Assembly (NCBI GenBank): GCA_001464935.1
Contig: LNEL01000021.1
Coordinates: 1-46,057 of the forward strand
Length of the DNA: 46,057 nt
Origin: Gammaproteobacteria bacterium Ga0077536
GTDB lineage: Bacteria > Pseudomonadota > Gammaproteobacteria > Ga0077536
Reading direction: 5' to 3'
Below the pieces are notes generated by a model. The model searched no databases, was not told where the DNA came from, and saw nothing but the letters and a program-made list of their open reading frames with translations. The first letter of the stretch is position 1; every line of letters starts with the position of its first letter. Positions 8,518 through 16,858 of the stretch are shown piece by piece. The position numbers and the translations under genes were made by a program.

Positions 8518-9365
8518 CACGCCAAGCGCATGTCGTGCCACCCTTGCTCGAAACGCTGCGACAGGCCGGTGACTGGCCCGCCTGCCGCCTCGATACCGAC
8601 AAGCTCAGTCGCTATCCCGGGTGTCGGTTTCTCGCCGACCTCGATCTGCAACTCCATGCGTCCCCGGACGAGGGCGACGAAGATGTCGACGTGCTCATGC
8701 GGCGGGCGGAGACGCCCTTCGAGGACGGTGCGATCGATTGCAAGGCCAGGCGTGGCAGCGCGACCACATCGCCCGTCGAGCTGCCGTTCATCGACGTGGA
8801 ACAGGTGGTCTGTATCGGCGGCGGCTGTGACATCGGAGATGACACGTGGCTGCTGCTCGACTATCGCCTCGATCCGTCCTGCCCCCGCGTCCTCGCCAAC
8901 GAGCACGTGCACACGACGCCGGATCGTTGGCCGGACATCTACTGGCGTGAGATTGCCGCGTCGTTCGAGGAATTCTGTGCGCGGATACGCTCGAGCGAAG
9001 GCCAGTGGGTATCGGCCGAGCCCGGGCCGCTGTCGGACTTCGTGCTCGCACACCTGGCGGCATTGAACGATGCGCCGCGGCCCACCGTGAGCCTGCTCCT
9101 CGGGCCACCAGGCATCGCGCTCGACAGCGTGGTCGGTTCGGTGCTGCTCTGTCAGGGGACGGACGGGGTGCCGATCGGCAGCGGTGCCAGGCTGCCGACC
9201 GCCGGCTTGCTGAAAATCGCTGCGGGTTCGGCGCTGGAATTCACCCATGGCGGCGCATTGTTCTGTCGAATGAACTGTGACGACGAGCGGTGGATCGAGC
9301 TGAGGCCGCACCGGCGCACCATGCTGTGGGACATGCAGTCCGCGCAAGACACGCCGACGGGCTGA
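8514..9365 (+). CDS. SMI1/KNR4 (SUKH)-like protein
   Basis: A 283-residue soluble protein. The central part (about residues 95-165) has the feel of a SUKH/SMI1-KNR4 domain: VVCIGGGCDIGDDTWLLLDY, then a proline-containing strand, then W..IYWREIAASFEEFCARI. SUKH proteins are often immunity proteins of toxin systems, but many are of unknown role. The flanking N- and C-terminal regions are not recognised. Translation is coupled to the preceding small ORF by a 4-base overlap. There is no toxin gene of recognisable type next to it. The family call is moderate and the function unknown. A long open frame on the opposite strand is judged a high-GC shadow. Confidence 0.6.
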   Translation: MTRQAHVVPPLLETLRQAGDWPACRLDTDKLSRYPGCRFLADLDLQLHASPDEGDEDVDVLMRRAETPFEDGAIDCKARRGSATTSPVELPFIDVEQVVCIGGGCDIGDDTWLLLDYRLDPSCPRVLANEHVHTTPDRWPDIYWREIAASFEEFCARIRSSEGQWVSAEPGPLSDFVLAHLAALNDAPRPTVSLLLGPPGIALDSVVGSVLLCQGTDGVPIGSGARLPTAGLLKIAAGSALEFTHGGALFCRMNCDDERWIELRPHRRTMLWDMQSAQDTPTG

Positions 9366-9428
9366 GTGGTGCACAGCGGGGCGCGCTTCGCGCCGGCGGG
9401 CACGCATTGCCCGCAGCCTGGCAGGCGT

Positions 9429-11627
9429 TCAGGACTCCACGCCGCGGCGCAGATCCTCGACCAGGGCATTGCTGGAGCGGTTGCTGCGGATCGCGCCTTC
9501 GACGACTTCGCCGAGCCAGGGCCAGAGACCCTGGCGCACGTCTTCCGGCAGCACGTTTTCGAGATACTCGAGCGCCGTGCCACGCAGGCCGCGATCGCGG
9601 CTCGCGACCGCGCGCAGCGCGAGGCGCAGCGCCTCGCGGTCGAGCACGAGGCCGAGCAGCGTAAAGACGTGCTCCATGCTGTAGTTCATCCGCGGATCGT
9701 CGAGGTCGGAGAGTTCGCCGCCCTCGCCGCGCAGCTCGAGGTCGTAGCTCAGATCGCGCGACACCCACGCGCTCTCGTCGACGCCCAGCTCGCGCTCCAC
9801 CGCGGCGAAGATGCGCCCGCCGTCGATCGCGATGTCCACATCGCGCGCGTGCATGCGGGCCAGCGCGCGTGCGCTGCTGTAGCGCACGTTGAATTCCTCG
9901 TCTTCGAGTCCGCGCATCAGCGCATCGACCGCGCGCGGGTTGTGCGTGACTTCGAGCACGCTCGGAATGCGCTGGCGCGCGGCGAGCGGCAAATCGGGGT
10001 CGAGCAGTGCGTCAGCGAGCGTACCGATCAGCCGCGGTGCCATCCAGCGCAGTTCCATGCGCACGTCACCGGCGAATGCATCGTGGGCGAGCAGCGGGAT
10101 GAGATAGGGCGCGAGGCGCGCGTCCATGAAGCGGCCCGCCAGGCAACGCCGGATTGAGGCCTCGTCGCCGGACACCAGCGCGGCCACCGCGGCGCCGAGG
10201 CCCGCGGCGGCCGGATCGGGCGCGACGTCGGCAGTCGTCGCCGTGCGTTCGGCGGCAACGGCATCCACCAGCCCCGCGCGCTGCAGTTTCATCTGCCGGA
10301 TCTTCGACAGCAGCATCTCGCGTTCGCTGGCGGCGGACGTTTCGGCCAGCGTGTGGCGCGTCGTCGCGTCGACGACTTCGTCCGCCTGCAGCGAGATCGC
10401 ACCGTCGCGCAGGCTCGCCGCGAGCTGTTCGACATAGCCGCGATGCAGTCGCAGGGTCACCCCCAGCGCGAGCAGCGCGACGACCACCGCCACGATCACG
10501 ACCGACGCCGAACTCAGGGCCGGCGCGATCGCGAGCAGCGCGAGCAGGATGCCGCTGCCGACCACGTCGCCGAGCCGATCGGAGGCGACATCGATGATGG
10601 CTTTGGTTGGCCGCTTGGTCAGCGGCGGCAGCGGCGTGTAGAGCAGTTCGAACGCCGAGCGGAACAGCGAGTTGACCGTCACCATCTGCACCGCGCGAAT
10701 CGCCGTCGTCGCCCACAGGCGCCCCACCCCGGCACCGAGGAGGCCCGCGAACACCGTCACGCCGGGCATCAGCGCGAGCACGGGGCCGATGCCGAAACGC
10801 TTCAGCAACCGCGGCCCGAGCAGCCACTGCACGAGGAAGGTCGCGACACCGACCAGCGCGTAGAACTGGCCGAAGAAGCCGACGAGATCCTCGCTCTCGG
10901 TGTAGCGCAGACTGGCTTGCGCTTTCATCGCGTAGTCGAGCAGGGCCGCGAGTACGGCGACGAGCACCATCAGCGCGCCCATCCACTGCAGGTACGGCTG
11001 GCGTCTGAGCAGCTGCAGCCCCGGCAGCAGGCCGAGCTCGGACGCGACACCGGCCGGCCGCCGGCCTTCGCCGATTGCGCGCACGCCGAGGCCGCACAGC
11101 GCGTGCAGGAAGCCGAGCACGAGCAGCATCGCGCGAATGTCGATGGCGTCCGCCACGCGGCCCGCGAGCACGCCGCCAAGCAGGCCGCCGAGCGTGGCCG
11201 CGGCACCGACGCGCGCAATGGTGTGCTTGGCCGTGTAGGGATCGAAGCGCTCGTTGACCACCGACCAGAAGCCGCTGATCAGCACCGCGCCGAACACGCC
11301 CATCTGCAGGTAGAGGAGCACGCTGATGAGGTCCGGCGACACCGCGTACAGCAGCCAGCTCGCGAAGAAGAGCAGCGCTGACACCACGAAGGCCCCGGGC
11401 ATCACGCGCGAGGGCCCGAACTGCGCGAGCAGGCGCGCGATGACGACGACCGCCAGCATCGACAGCACGGCGGAGGCCATCACCATCTTCGGCAGCGCCG
11501 TGACCTCGAACTGCGAGAGAAAGAGCGCATCGCGCGTCGCCTTGCCGGCAACCTGGTGCGCAATCATCAGCGTGGCCGTCACCACCGCCCAGGTCGCGGC
11601 CGGCAGCCGCCCGGTGCCGCCACTCAT
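9429..11627 (-). CDS. Nucleotide-transporter-like membrane protein with HEAT-like C-terminal domain
   Basis: A 732-residue protein. Residues 1-410 hold about twelve hydrophobic segments resembling the Npt1/Npt2 ATP/ADP-translocase-like branch of the MFS (for example QVAGKATRDALFLSQFE, SVVNERFDPYTAKHTIARVG). A charged, probably helical linker follows, and then from about residue 480 a soluble region of repeated helical pairs that looks like HEAT repeats (VTHNPRAVDALMRGLEDEEF, YSSARALARMHARD). The start ATG at 11627 overlaps the stop of the preceding gene as ATGA, so the two are translationally coupled and probably form one complex. True nucleotide exchange is proven only for intracellular bacteria and plastids; here the substrate is unknown. 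The HEAT tail suggests a cytosolic partner. Confidence 0.75.
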   Translation of the reverse strand: MSGGTGRLPAATWAVVTATLMIAHQVAGKATRDALFLSQFEVTALPKMVMASAVLSMLAVVVIARLLAQFGPSRVMPGAFVVSALLFFASWLLYAVSPDLISVLLYLQMGVFGAVLISGFWSVVNERFDPYTAKHTIARVGAAATLGGLLGGVLAGRVADAIDIRAMLLVLGFLHALCGLGVRAIGEGRRPAGVASELGLLPGLQLLRRQPYLQWMGALMVLVAVLAALLDYAMKAQASLRYTESEDLVGFFGQFYALVGVATFLVQWLLGPRLLKRFGIGPVLALMPGVTVFAGLLGAGVGRLWATTAIRAVQMVTVNSLFRSAFELLYTPLPPLTKRPTKAIIDVASDRLGDVVGSGILLALLAIAPALSSASVVIVAVVVALLALGVTLRLHRGYVEQLAASLRDGAISLQADEVVDATTRHTLAETSAASEREMLLSKIRQMKLQRAGLVDAVAAERTATTADVAPDPAAAGLGAAVAALVSGDEASIRRCLAGRFMDARLAPYLIPLLAHDAFAGDVRMELRWMAPRLIGTLADALLDPDLPLAARQRIPSVLEVTHNPRAVDALMRGLEDEEFNVRYSSARALARMHARDVDIAIDGGRIFAAVERELGVDESAWVSRDLSYDLELRGEGGELSDLDDPRMNYSMEHVFTLLGLVLDREALRLALRAVASRDRGLRGTALEYLENVLPEDVRQGLWPWLGEVVEGAIRSNRSSNALVEDLRRGVES

Positions 11628-12907
11628 GCGCGCACGAGCACCGCGCGATAGGCCTGCGCGACCTGGGCCACGGCCAGCACCCACACGAAGCAGATCGCGA
11701 TCGTGAGCCATGACAGGTCCATCGCCACCGAGGCCGGCGACAACCAGTTGATCGCGAGCAGGATGAGGCCGGAGCCGATGCCCTTGAACAGGCGATAGCC
11801 GACCATGTCGATCCAGGCCTTGGCCTGGTAGGTCAGCACGGGGTCGACCGGGATGTACAGGAGTTCCTTGGACGCGCGATTGATCGAGTAGGACAGGCCG
11901 CGGTCGCCAATCTTCATCGCCCCGGCCATCCACAATGTCGGCGAGTAGTAGAAGAGCGCCGAGCACACCCCGAGCACCAGCGGCTGCAGCGCCAGGCCGC
12001 CAATGGCGCCGAACAGCCGGTGCATCAGCGGCGTGACGACCACGTTGATTGCAATCGACACCACGCCGAGGAGGCTGAAGAACTCGCTGATGAACGCGGT
12101 GCGCGCGTCGAGTTCGACGTATTGGCGTTCGGCCATGTTCAGGAACTGGAATTCGACGACGGGCTGCGCGAGCTGGGAACAGCACAACAGGACCGCAATC
12201 AGCACCAGGTATCGGTTGCGGAACATCACGCGCCAGTCGCCGGCTTCGCGCGGCGCGGCCTCGTGCACCTCCGCGTACACGCCGGCGCGGTGCATGCCGA
12301 GGTTCAAGGCCCACACGACGAGCAGCAGCAAGGCGCAGGCATAGAGCAGATCCGGCGTTTCGAGCGGCGTGAACCTGACCAGCCAGCTTGCGAGCAGCCC
12401 CCCGAGCACGCCGCCGACCAGGCCACCGGTGCCGACGAACCAGAAGCTCTTGCGGCCCTCGTCGGCGCTGCTGACCGAGTCTGTCAGGCTCCAGAACTGC
12501 TCGACCAGCACCACGCTGAAAATGTCGACGAAGACATAGAACGCCGTCGCGCTGACGATGTCGTCCGGCGTGAACAGCGTGCGGAACATCACGAGCAGGG
12601 TCGCAAACACCAGCAGGGACGCGAGCACCACGCGCACACGCTCATAGCGCTCGACGATCACGTGATACGCAGCAATGACCACGACCAGCGTCAGCGCCGA
12701 GTAGACCCATGCATAGGGCAGGGCACCCGATCCGCCGTACTCGATCAGCAGCGAACGGGACGCGGCCTTGACCTGGTAGTAGGCCAGGATGATGAAGAAG
12801 AAGTTCGCGAACAGGGCGAGCGCCCGCCCCCAGGCGTGTGGGCGCGGGGTATTCGGGGCCTCTGCGGCAGATTCCGCGCGCATGGGGAGCTTCGCGCCTC
12901 GGCTCAT
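11624..12907 (-). CDS. Nucleotide-transporter-like MFS membrane protein
   Basis: A 427-residue inner-membrane protein with about twelve hydrophobic segments, of the same Npt/ATP-ADP-translocase-like branch as the gene it overlaps (ALFANFFFIILAYYQVKAAS, WSLTDSVSSADEGRKSFWFVG, YSINRASKELLYIPVDP). It has no soluble domain. It ends four bases into the next gene (ATGA), which argues for a co-translated pair. ATG 12907 and ATG 12883 are both possible starts and neither has an ideal ribosome site. It is divergent, 50 bases apart, from an exported serine hydrolase. Confidence 0.75.
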   Translation of the reverse strand: MSRGAKLPMRAESAAEAPNTPRPHAWGRALALFANFFFIILAYYQVKAASRSLLIEYGGSGALPYAWVYSALTLVVVIAAYHVIVERYERVRVVLASLLVFATLLVMFRTLFTPDDIVSATAFYVFVDIFSVVLVEQFWSLTDSVSSADEGRKSFWFVGTGGLVGGVLGGLLASWLVRFTPLETPDLLYACALLLLVVWALNLGMHRAGVYAEVHEAAPREAGDWRVMFRNRYLVLIAVLLCCSQLAQPVVEFQFLNMAERQYVELDARTAFISEFFSLLGVVSIAINVVVTPLMHRLFGAIGGLALQPLVLGVCSALFYYSPTLWMAGAMKIGDRGLSYSINRASKELLYIPVDPVLTYQAKAWIDMVGYRLFKGIGSGLILLAINWLSPASVAMDLSWLTIAICFVWVLAVAQVAQAYRAVLVRA

Positions 12908-12957
12908 TCCTGATGGGTTGCGGGCCGCGGAGACCCGATGTTAGAGTCCCGACCAGT

Positions 12958-13866
12958 ATGGGGGGATACCGTAACATATTCAGCCAGGTCATGACTTTCG
13001 TCGTGGCGCTGGCCCTGTGCGCATCGGCGTGGGCCGACGGCATGGCGGATGGCGACGCGCTGCGCGAACGCTACGATCCCGATCTCCAGTACGGCCTCGA
13101 GGCCGCGCTCGAACGCCTGGCCCTCGATGATGACGTCGCGCGCGAAAAGCTCTGCGTCGCCCTCATCGACATCACGGACATCCGCGAGCCGCGGGTCGCC
13201 GAGGTCAATGGCGATCACATGATGTATGCGGCGAGCCTGCCGAAAATCGCGATCCTGCTCGGCGCCTTCGTCGAGATCGAGCGCGGGCGGCTGGCGTTGA
13301 ACCAGACGAATCTCGATTCGATGACGCGCATGATCCGCGTGTCGTCGAACACCGATGCCACGCGGATGCTGAACCTTGTTGGCAAACGTCGCGTGAACCG
13401 GATCCTGCAGTCCGAGAAGTTCCGTCTCTACGACCCGGTCGTCAACGGTGGCCTGTGGGTCGGCAAGGAATATGCGCAGGGCGCCGCGTTCCAGCGCGAT
13501 CCGCTGCACAACCTGTCGCACGGCGCGACGGCGATGCAGACGGCCCGTTTCTACTATCTCCTCGAAGCCGGCGAACTGGTGAACCCCAGGCTCACCAGAA
13601 TCATGAAGTCGATGCTCGCCGAGCCGGGCATCAAGCACAAGTTCGTCAAGGGCCTCGACGGTCTGCCGGGCGTGAAGATTTATCGCAAGTCCGGCACCTG
13701 GCAGCACTGGCATGCCGACAGCGCGCTCGTCGAAGCACAGGGCCGCAAATACATCCTAGTCGGCCTCGCCGACGACAACCGCGGCGGCGAATGGCTGTCC
13801 GCGCTCGCACCCGAACTGCACCGCCTGATCGTCCCGACCCGCCTCGCGTCCGCCCGCGTGCGCTGA
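12958..13866 (+). CDS. Exported class A beta-lactamase-fold serine hydrolase
   Basis: A 302-residue protein with a Sec signal peptide (hydrophobic residues about 10-22, cleavage near AWA/DG), so periplasmic. The three motifs of the penicillin-interacting serine family are present: SLPK (Ser93, Lys96), SSN (129-131) and KSGT (244-247). No ExxLN motif, the deacylation glutamate of true class A beta-lactamases, is obvious. A peptidase or other envelope hydrolase is therefore as likely as antibiotic inactivation. The ATG at 12958 gives a proper signal peptide; a second ATG (Met12) would leave a shorter one. It is divergent from the transporter pair. It shares fold and motif order with the hydrolase at 23867. 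Confidence 0.8.
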   Translation: MGGYRNIFSQVMTFVVALALCASAWADGMADGDALRERYDPDLQYGLEAALERLALDDDVAREKLCVALIDITDIREPRVAEVNGDHMMYAASLPKIAILLGAFVEIERGRLALNQTNLDSMTRMIRVSSNTDATRMLNLVGKRRVNRILQSEKFRLYDPVVNGGLWVGKEYAQGAAFQRDPLHNLSHGATAMQTARFYYLLEAGELVNPRLTRIMKSMLAEPGIKHKFVKGLDGLPGVKIYRKSGTWQHWHADSALVEAQGRKYILVGLADDNRGGEWLSALAPELHRLIVPTRLASARVR

Positions 13867-13935
13867 GCGCGCGCAGCGCCTGCCCTCTCCGTTCGACGCC
13901 GGCACCGGCCTGGACGCGTCAGCGCGGCACCGGGC

Positions 13936-15390
13936 TCACACCATCATCAGCGTGACCGTCGGGGTGTTCAGCTCGGGATCCGCATGGAAGCCGCGCACCA
14001 GCACGATGTACTGGCCGGGTTCCGCCAGGCCCAGTCGCAACACCACGCGACGCGCGATCAGATTCGGATTCTCGGTCCCGGCTCCCGTGTCCACGACCGG
14101 CAGCGCACCCCACATCAGGTTCATGCGCCTGCACACGGCGGGATCGCGCGACACGGCAACGATCGGGGCATCGGGCCGCGCCGCGCTGATCGTGCCGGCC
14201 GTCACGCCCGCCATCGACAGCACCACCACGGCCCGGGCGCCGGTATCGGCAACGAGCTGGGCGGTGGCATTCGCGATGGCGTCGCCGAACGACAGGTGGC
14301 CGGTGCCGCTGTCGACGTGGGAACGCCCGCCCGCGGGGCGCGTGAAGAACTGGTAGGACTCGGTCTGGCGCGCGATGCGGCCCATCATCGCCACCGTCTC
14401 GACCGGGTAATCGCCGACCGCCGTCTCGCCCGACAGCATCACCGCGTCGGCGCCGCTCGCCACGGCGTTCGACACGTCCGTGACCTCGGCGCGCGTCGGC
14501 CGCGCATTGGTGATCATGGACTCCAGCATCTGGGTCGCGACGATCACCGGCTTGTCGCAGCGGCGCGCGAGCCGAATCAGCTGGTGCTGCGCGAGTGGCA
14601 CCTGTTCGGGTTGCAGTTCGACGCCCAGATCGCCCCGCGCGACCATGATGACATCGGTGGCCTCGATGATTTCGACGGCGTTGTCGAGCGCCTCGGGCTT
14701 CTCGATCTTCGCCACGATCGCCGGTCGTACGCCATAGCCGTCGATGATCGCGCGCAGCGCATCGATGTCGGTCCGCGTGCGCACGAAGGACAGCGCGATG
14801 AAATCAACCTCGTGCGCGAGGGCGAAGGCAGCGTCGGCCATATCCTTCTCCGTCATCGACGGCGCCGAGACCTGTACGCCCGGCAGGTTGATGCCCTTGT
14901 GATTGCCCACCGGGCCGCCGCTGACGACGAGGCAGCGCACTTCGGTGCCGGCCACGCCGAGCACCTTCAATTCGACCGCGCCATCGTTCAGCAGCACACG
15001 ATCGTCAATCCTGACATCCCCGGCCAGGCGCTCGTACTGCGAGGGTATCAGCGTCGTGTCGCCGACGACGTCACGCGTGGTGATCGTGACTTCGCTGCCG
15101 GTGGCCAGCAGCAGCGGACTCGTGACAAAGCGGCCAGTGCGGATCTTCGGCCCGCAGAGATCGACGAGTATCGCCGTGTGGCTGCCGAGTGCTGCCGCGT
15201 GTTCGCGGATATGCGCGATCGCCGCAGCATGTTCGGCATGGCTGCCGTGCGACATGTTCAGACGGAACACATCGACGCCGGCGAGGATCAAGCCGCGGAT
15301 CGACACCGCATCGGTGGTGCGCGGCCCGAGCGTCGCGACGATCTTGGTGCGGCGATGTTTTAGGAGATCGAAGCTCGTTACAATCGACAT
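13936..15390 (-). CDS. pyk: Pyruvate kinase
   Basis: Glycolytic enzyme transferring phosphate from phosphoenolpyruvate to ADP. It has 484 residues, a normal length. Visible are the N-terminal RRTKIVATLGPRT, LNMSHGSHAEH, DLCGPKIRTG, the catalytic VAKIEKPEA and MVARGDLGVEL blocks, and the signature VATQMLESM. A C-terminal domain with VVLSMAGVTA follows. The ATG at 15390 starts MSIVTSFDLLKHRRTKI, as expected. In-frame sequence upstream is in the divergent LplT-like gene and is not part of it. The gene faces the serine hydrolase convergently, 69 bases apart. Confidence 0.97.
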   Translation of the reverse strand: MSIVTSFDLLKHRRTKIVATLGPRTTDAVSIRGLILAGVDVFRLNMSHGSHAEHAAAIAHIREHAAALGSHTAILVDLCGPKIRTGRFVTSPLLLATGSEVTITTRDVVGDTTLIPSQYERLAGDVRIDDRVLLNDGAVELKVLGVAGTEVRCLVVSGGPVGNHKGINLPGVQVSAPSMTEKDMADAAFALAHEVDFIALSFVRTRTDIDALRAIIDGYGVRPAIVAKIEKPEALDNAVEIIEATDVIMVARGDLGVELQPEQVPLAQHQLIRLARRCDKPVIVATQMLESMITNARPTRAEVTDVSNAVASGADAVMLSGETAVGDYPVETVAMMGRIARQTESYQFFTRPAGGRSHVDSGTGHLSFGDAIANATAQLVADTGARAVVVLSMAGVTAGTISAARPDAPIVAVSRDPAVCRRMNLMWGALPVVDTGAGTENPNLIARRVVLRLGLAEPGQYIVLVRGFHADPELNTPTVTLMMV

Positions 15391-15483
15391 CGCGCTGCCT
15401 GTCGGTTCGGGGCCGGAATCTGGTTTCGACAGCGGCGGTGGCCTGGAATACTTGAGCCGGCGTGCGCGCCACTGCGGGACATT

Positions 15484-16797
15484 ATGAGTCAATTCAGCCT
15501 GCTGACCACCCGTCGCTTCCTGCCGCTGTTCATCACCCAGTTCCTCGGCGCGCTGAACGACAACATCTTCCGCTTCGCGCTCGTCATCTTCATCACCTTC
15601 ACGCTCGCCGAGCGCTCTCCGCTGCCAGCGAGTCTGCTCGTGGTCGCCAGCGGCGGCATCTTCATCCTGCCGTTCTTCCTGTTCTCCGCCTTTGCCGGCC
15701 AGTTCGCCGACAAGTACGAGAAGGCACGGCTGATCCGCTACATCAAGTTCGCCGAAATCCTGATCATGGCCCTCGGCGCCGTCGGCTTCTGGTTGCAGAA
15801 TGCCGTCTTCCTGCTGGCGGTGCTGTTCCTGATGGGCACGCAGTCGGCGTTCTTCGGGCCGCTGAAATACGGCATCCTGCCGCAGCATCTGCGCGAGGGG
15901 GAACTGACCGGCGGCAACGCCCTGATCCAGATGGCGACCTACATCGCGATCCTGCTCGGCGCGATGATCGGCGGTTTCATCGCAAGCCTGCGTGGACACG
16001 GCGCCGTGCCCGTGATCGCCTGCGTGGCGGGCGTCGCTGTGCTCGGCTGGCTGGCGGCCCTGAAGATTCCGTCGGCGCCACCGCCCGCGGCAGCGCTACG
16101 CATCGACTGGCGCATGGGTCGCGCCACCCTGCAACTCCTGCGCACGGCCGCGGCCGATCGCCCGACCCTGGTGCTCACGCTGCTGATTTCGTGGTTCTGG
16201 TTCGAAGGCGCCACGTTCCTGAGCATGGTGCCGATGCTGGGCAAGGACCTGCTCGGCGCCGACGAGCAGGCGGTGACGCTGCTGAACGCCGCGTTCACCG
16301 TGGGGATCGGGATCGGTTCGCTGCTGTGCGAAACATTGTCCCGACGTCGCGTCGAAATCGGCCTGTCGCCGTTCGCCGCGCTCGGACTGTGCGTGTGTGC
16401 GCTGGACCTGTGGTGGCAGGGCGCGGGCGGCGCCGCGCCCGGCAGTCTGACGCTCGGGAATTTCGCCACCGACCCGGCAGCGCTGCGCGTGTTCGCCGAC
16501 CTCGCCGGCATCGGCGCCTGCGGCGCCCTGTATATCGTGCCGCTGAACGCGGCGCTGCAGGCCGGCGCCGCGGTCGATTACCGCTCGCGGGTCATCGCCG
16601 CGCTGAACGTGATGAATGCGCTGTTCATGGTCGCCTCGGCGCTGTTCACGATGGCCTGCTTCAAGCTCGGCGCGAGCATCCCGCAGGTGTTCGCGATCGT
16701 CGCGGTCATGAACGTGCTCGCCGTCGGCGCCGCCCTCATCGCGCTGCCGATCCTGCGGGAACGGGCGGCCGCCGTCCTGCGGCACCGGAACGCCTGA
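15484..16797 (+). CDS. LplT-like MFS transporter
   Basis: A 437-residue inner-membrane protein with about twelve helices. The N-terminus TRRFLPLFITQFLGALNDN is the hallmark of the lysophospholipid-transporter branch of the MFS (LplT, and the MFS half of MFS-acyltransferase fusions). This copy ends after the last helix and no acyltransferase (Aas) gene follows, so it is a stand-alone transporter. The likely role is flipping lysophospholipids inward for re-acylation, inferred from family. It is divergent from pyk, with 93 bases between starts. Confidence 0.8.
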   Translation: MSQFSLLTTRRFLPLFITQFLGALNDNIFRFALVIFITFTLAERSPLPASLLVVASGGIFILPFFLFSAFAGQFADKYEKARLIRYIKFAEILIMALGAVGFWLQNAVFLLAVLFLMGTQSAFFGPLKYGILPQHLREGELTGGNALIQMATYIAILLGAMIGGFIASLRGHGAVPVIACVAGVAVLGWLAALKIPSAPPPAAALRIDWRMGRATLQLLRTAAADRPTLVLTLLISWFWFEGATFLSMVPMLGKDLLGADEQAVTLLNAAFTVGIGIGSLLCETLSRRRVEIGLSPFAALGLCVCALDLWWQGAGGAAPGSLTLGNFATDPAALRVFADLAGIGACGALYIVPLNAALQAGAAVDYRSRVIAALNVMNALFMVASALFTMACFKLGASIPQVFAIVAVMNVLAVGAALIALPILRERAAAVLRHRNA

Positions 16798-16858
16798 ACT
16801 CTCGCCGCGGCTGACGACCCGCCCAGGCGCGACGACCGGGCGACTGCCCGCGTCGCCG

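Noticed and set aside
7998..9407. 469-codon open frame on the minus strand
   Set aside because: Overlaps the SMI1/KNR4-like gene and the start of the crotonase gene; no ribosome site and no recognisable motif.
12958..13866. Calling this gene an antibiotic-resistance beta-lactamase
   Set aside because: It has the fold motifs but lacks the ExxLN of class A enzymes; only a general serine hydrolase call is justified.
13860..13879. Hairpin GCGCTG/CAGCGC at the end of the serine hydrolase gene
   Set aside because: Short, GC-only, overlaps the stop codon and lacks a T-run; could be chance in this base composition.
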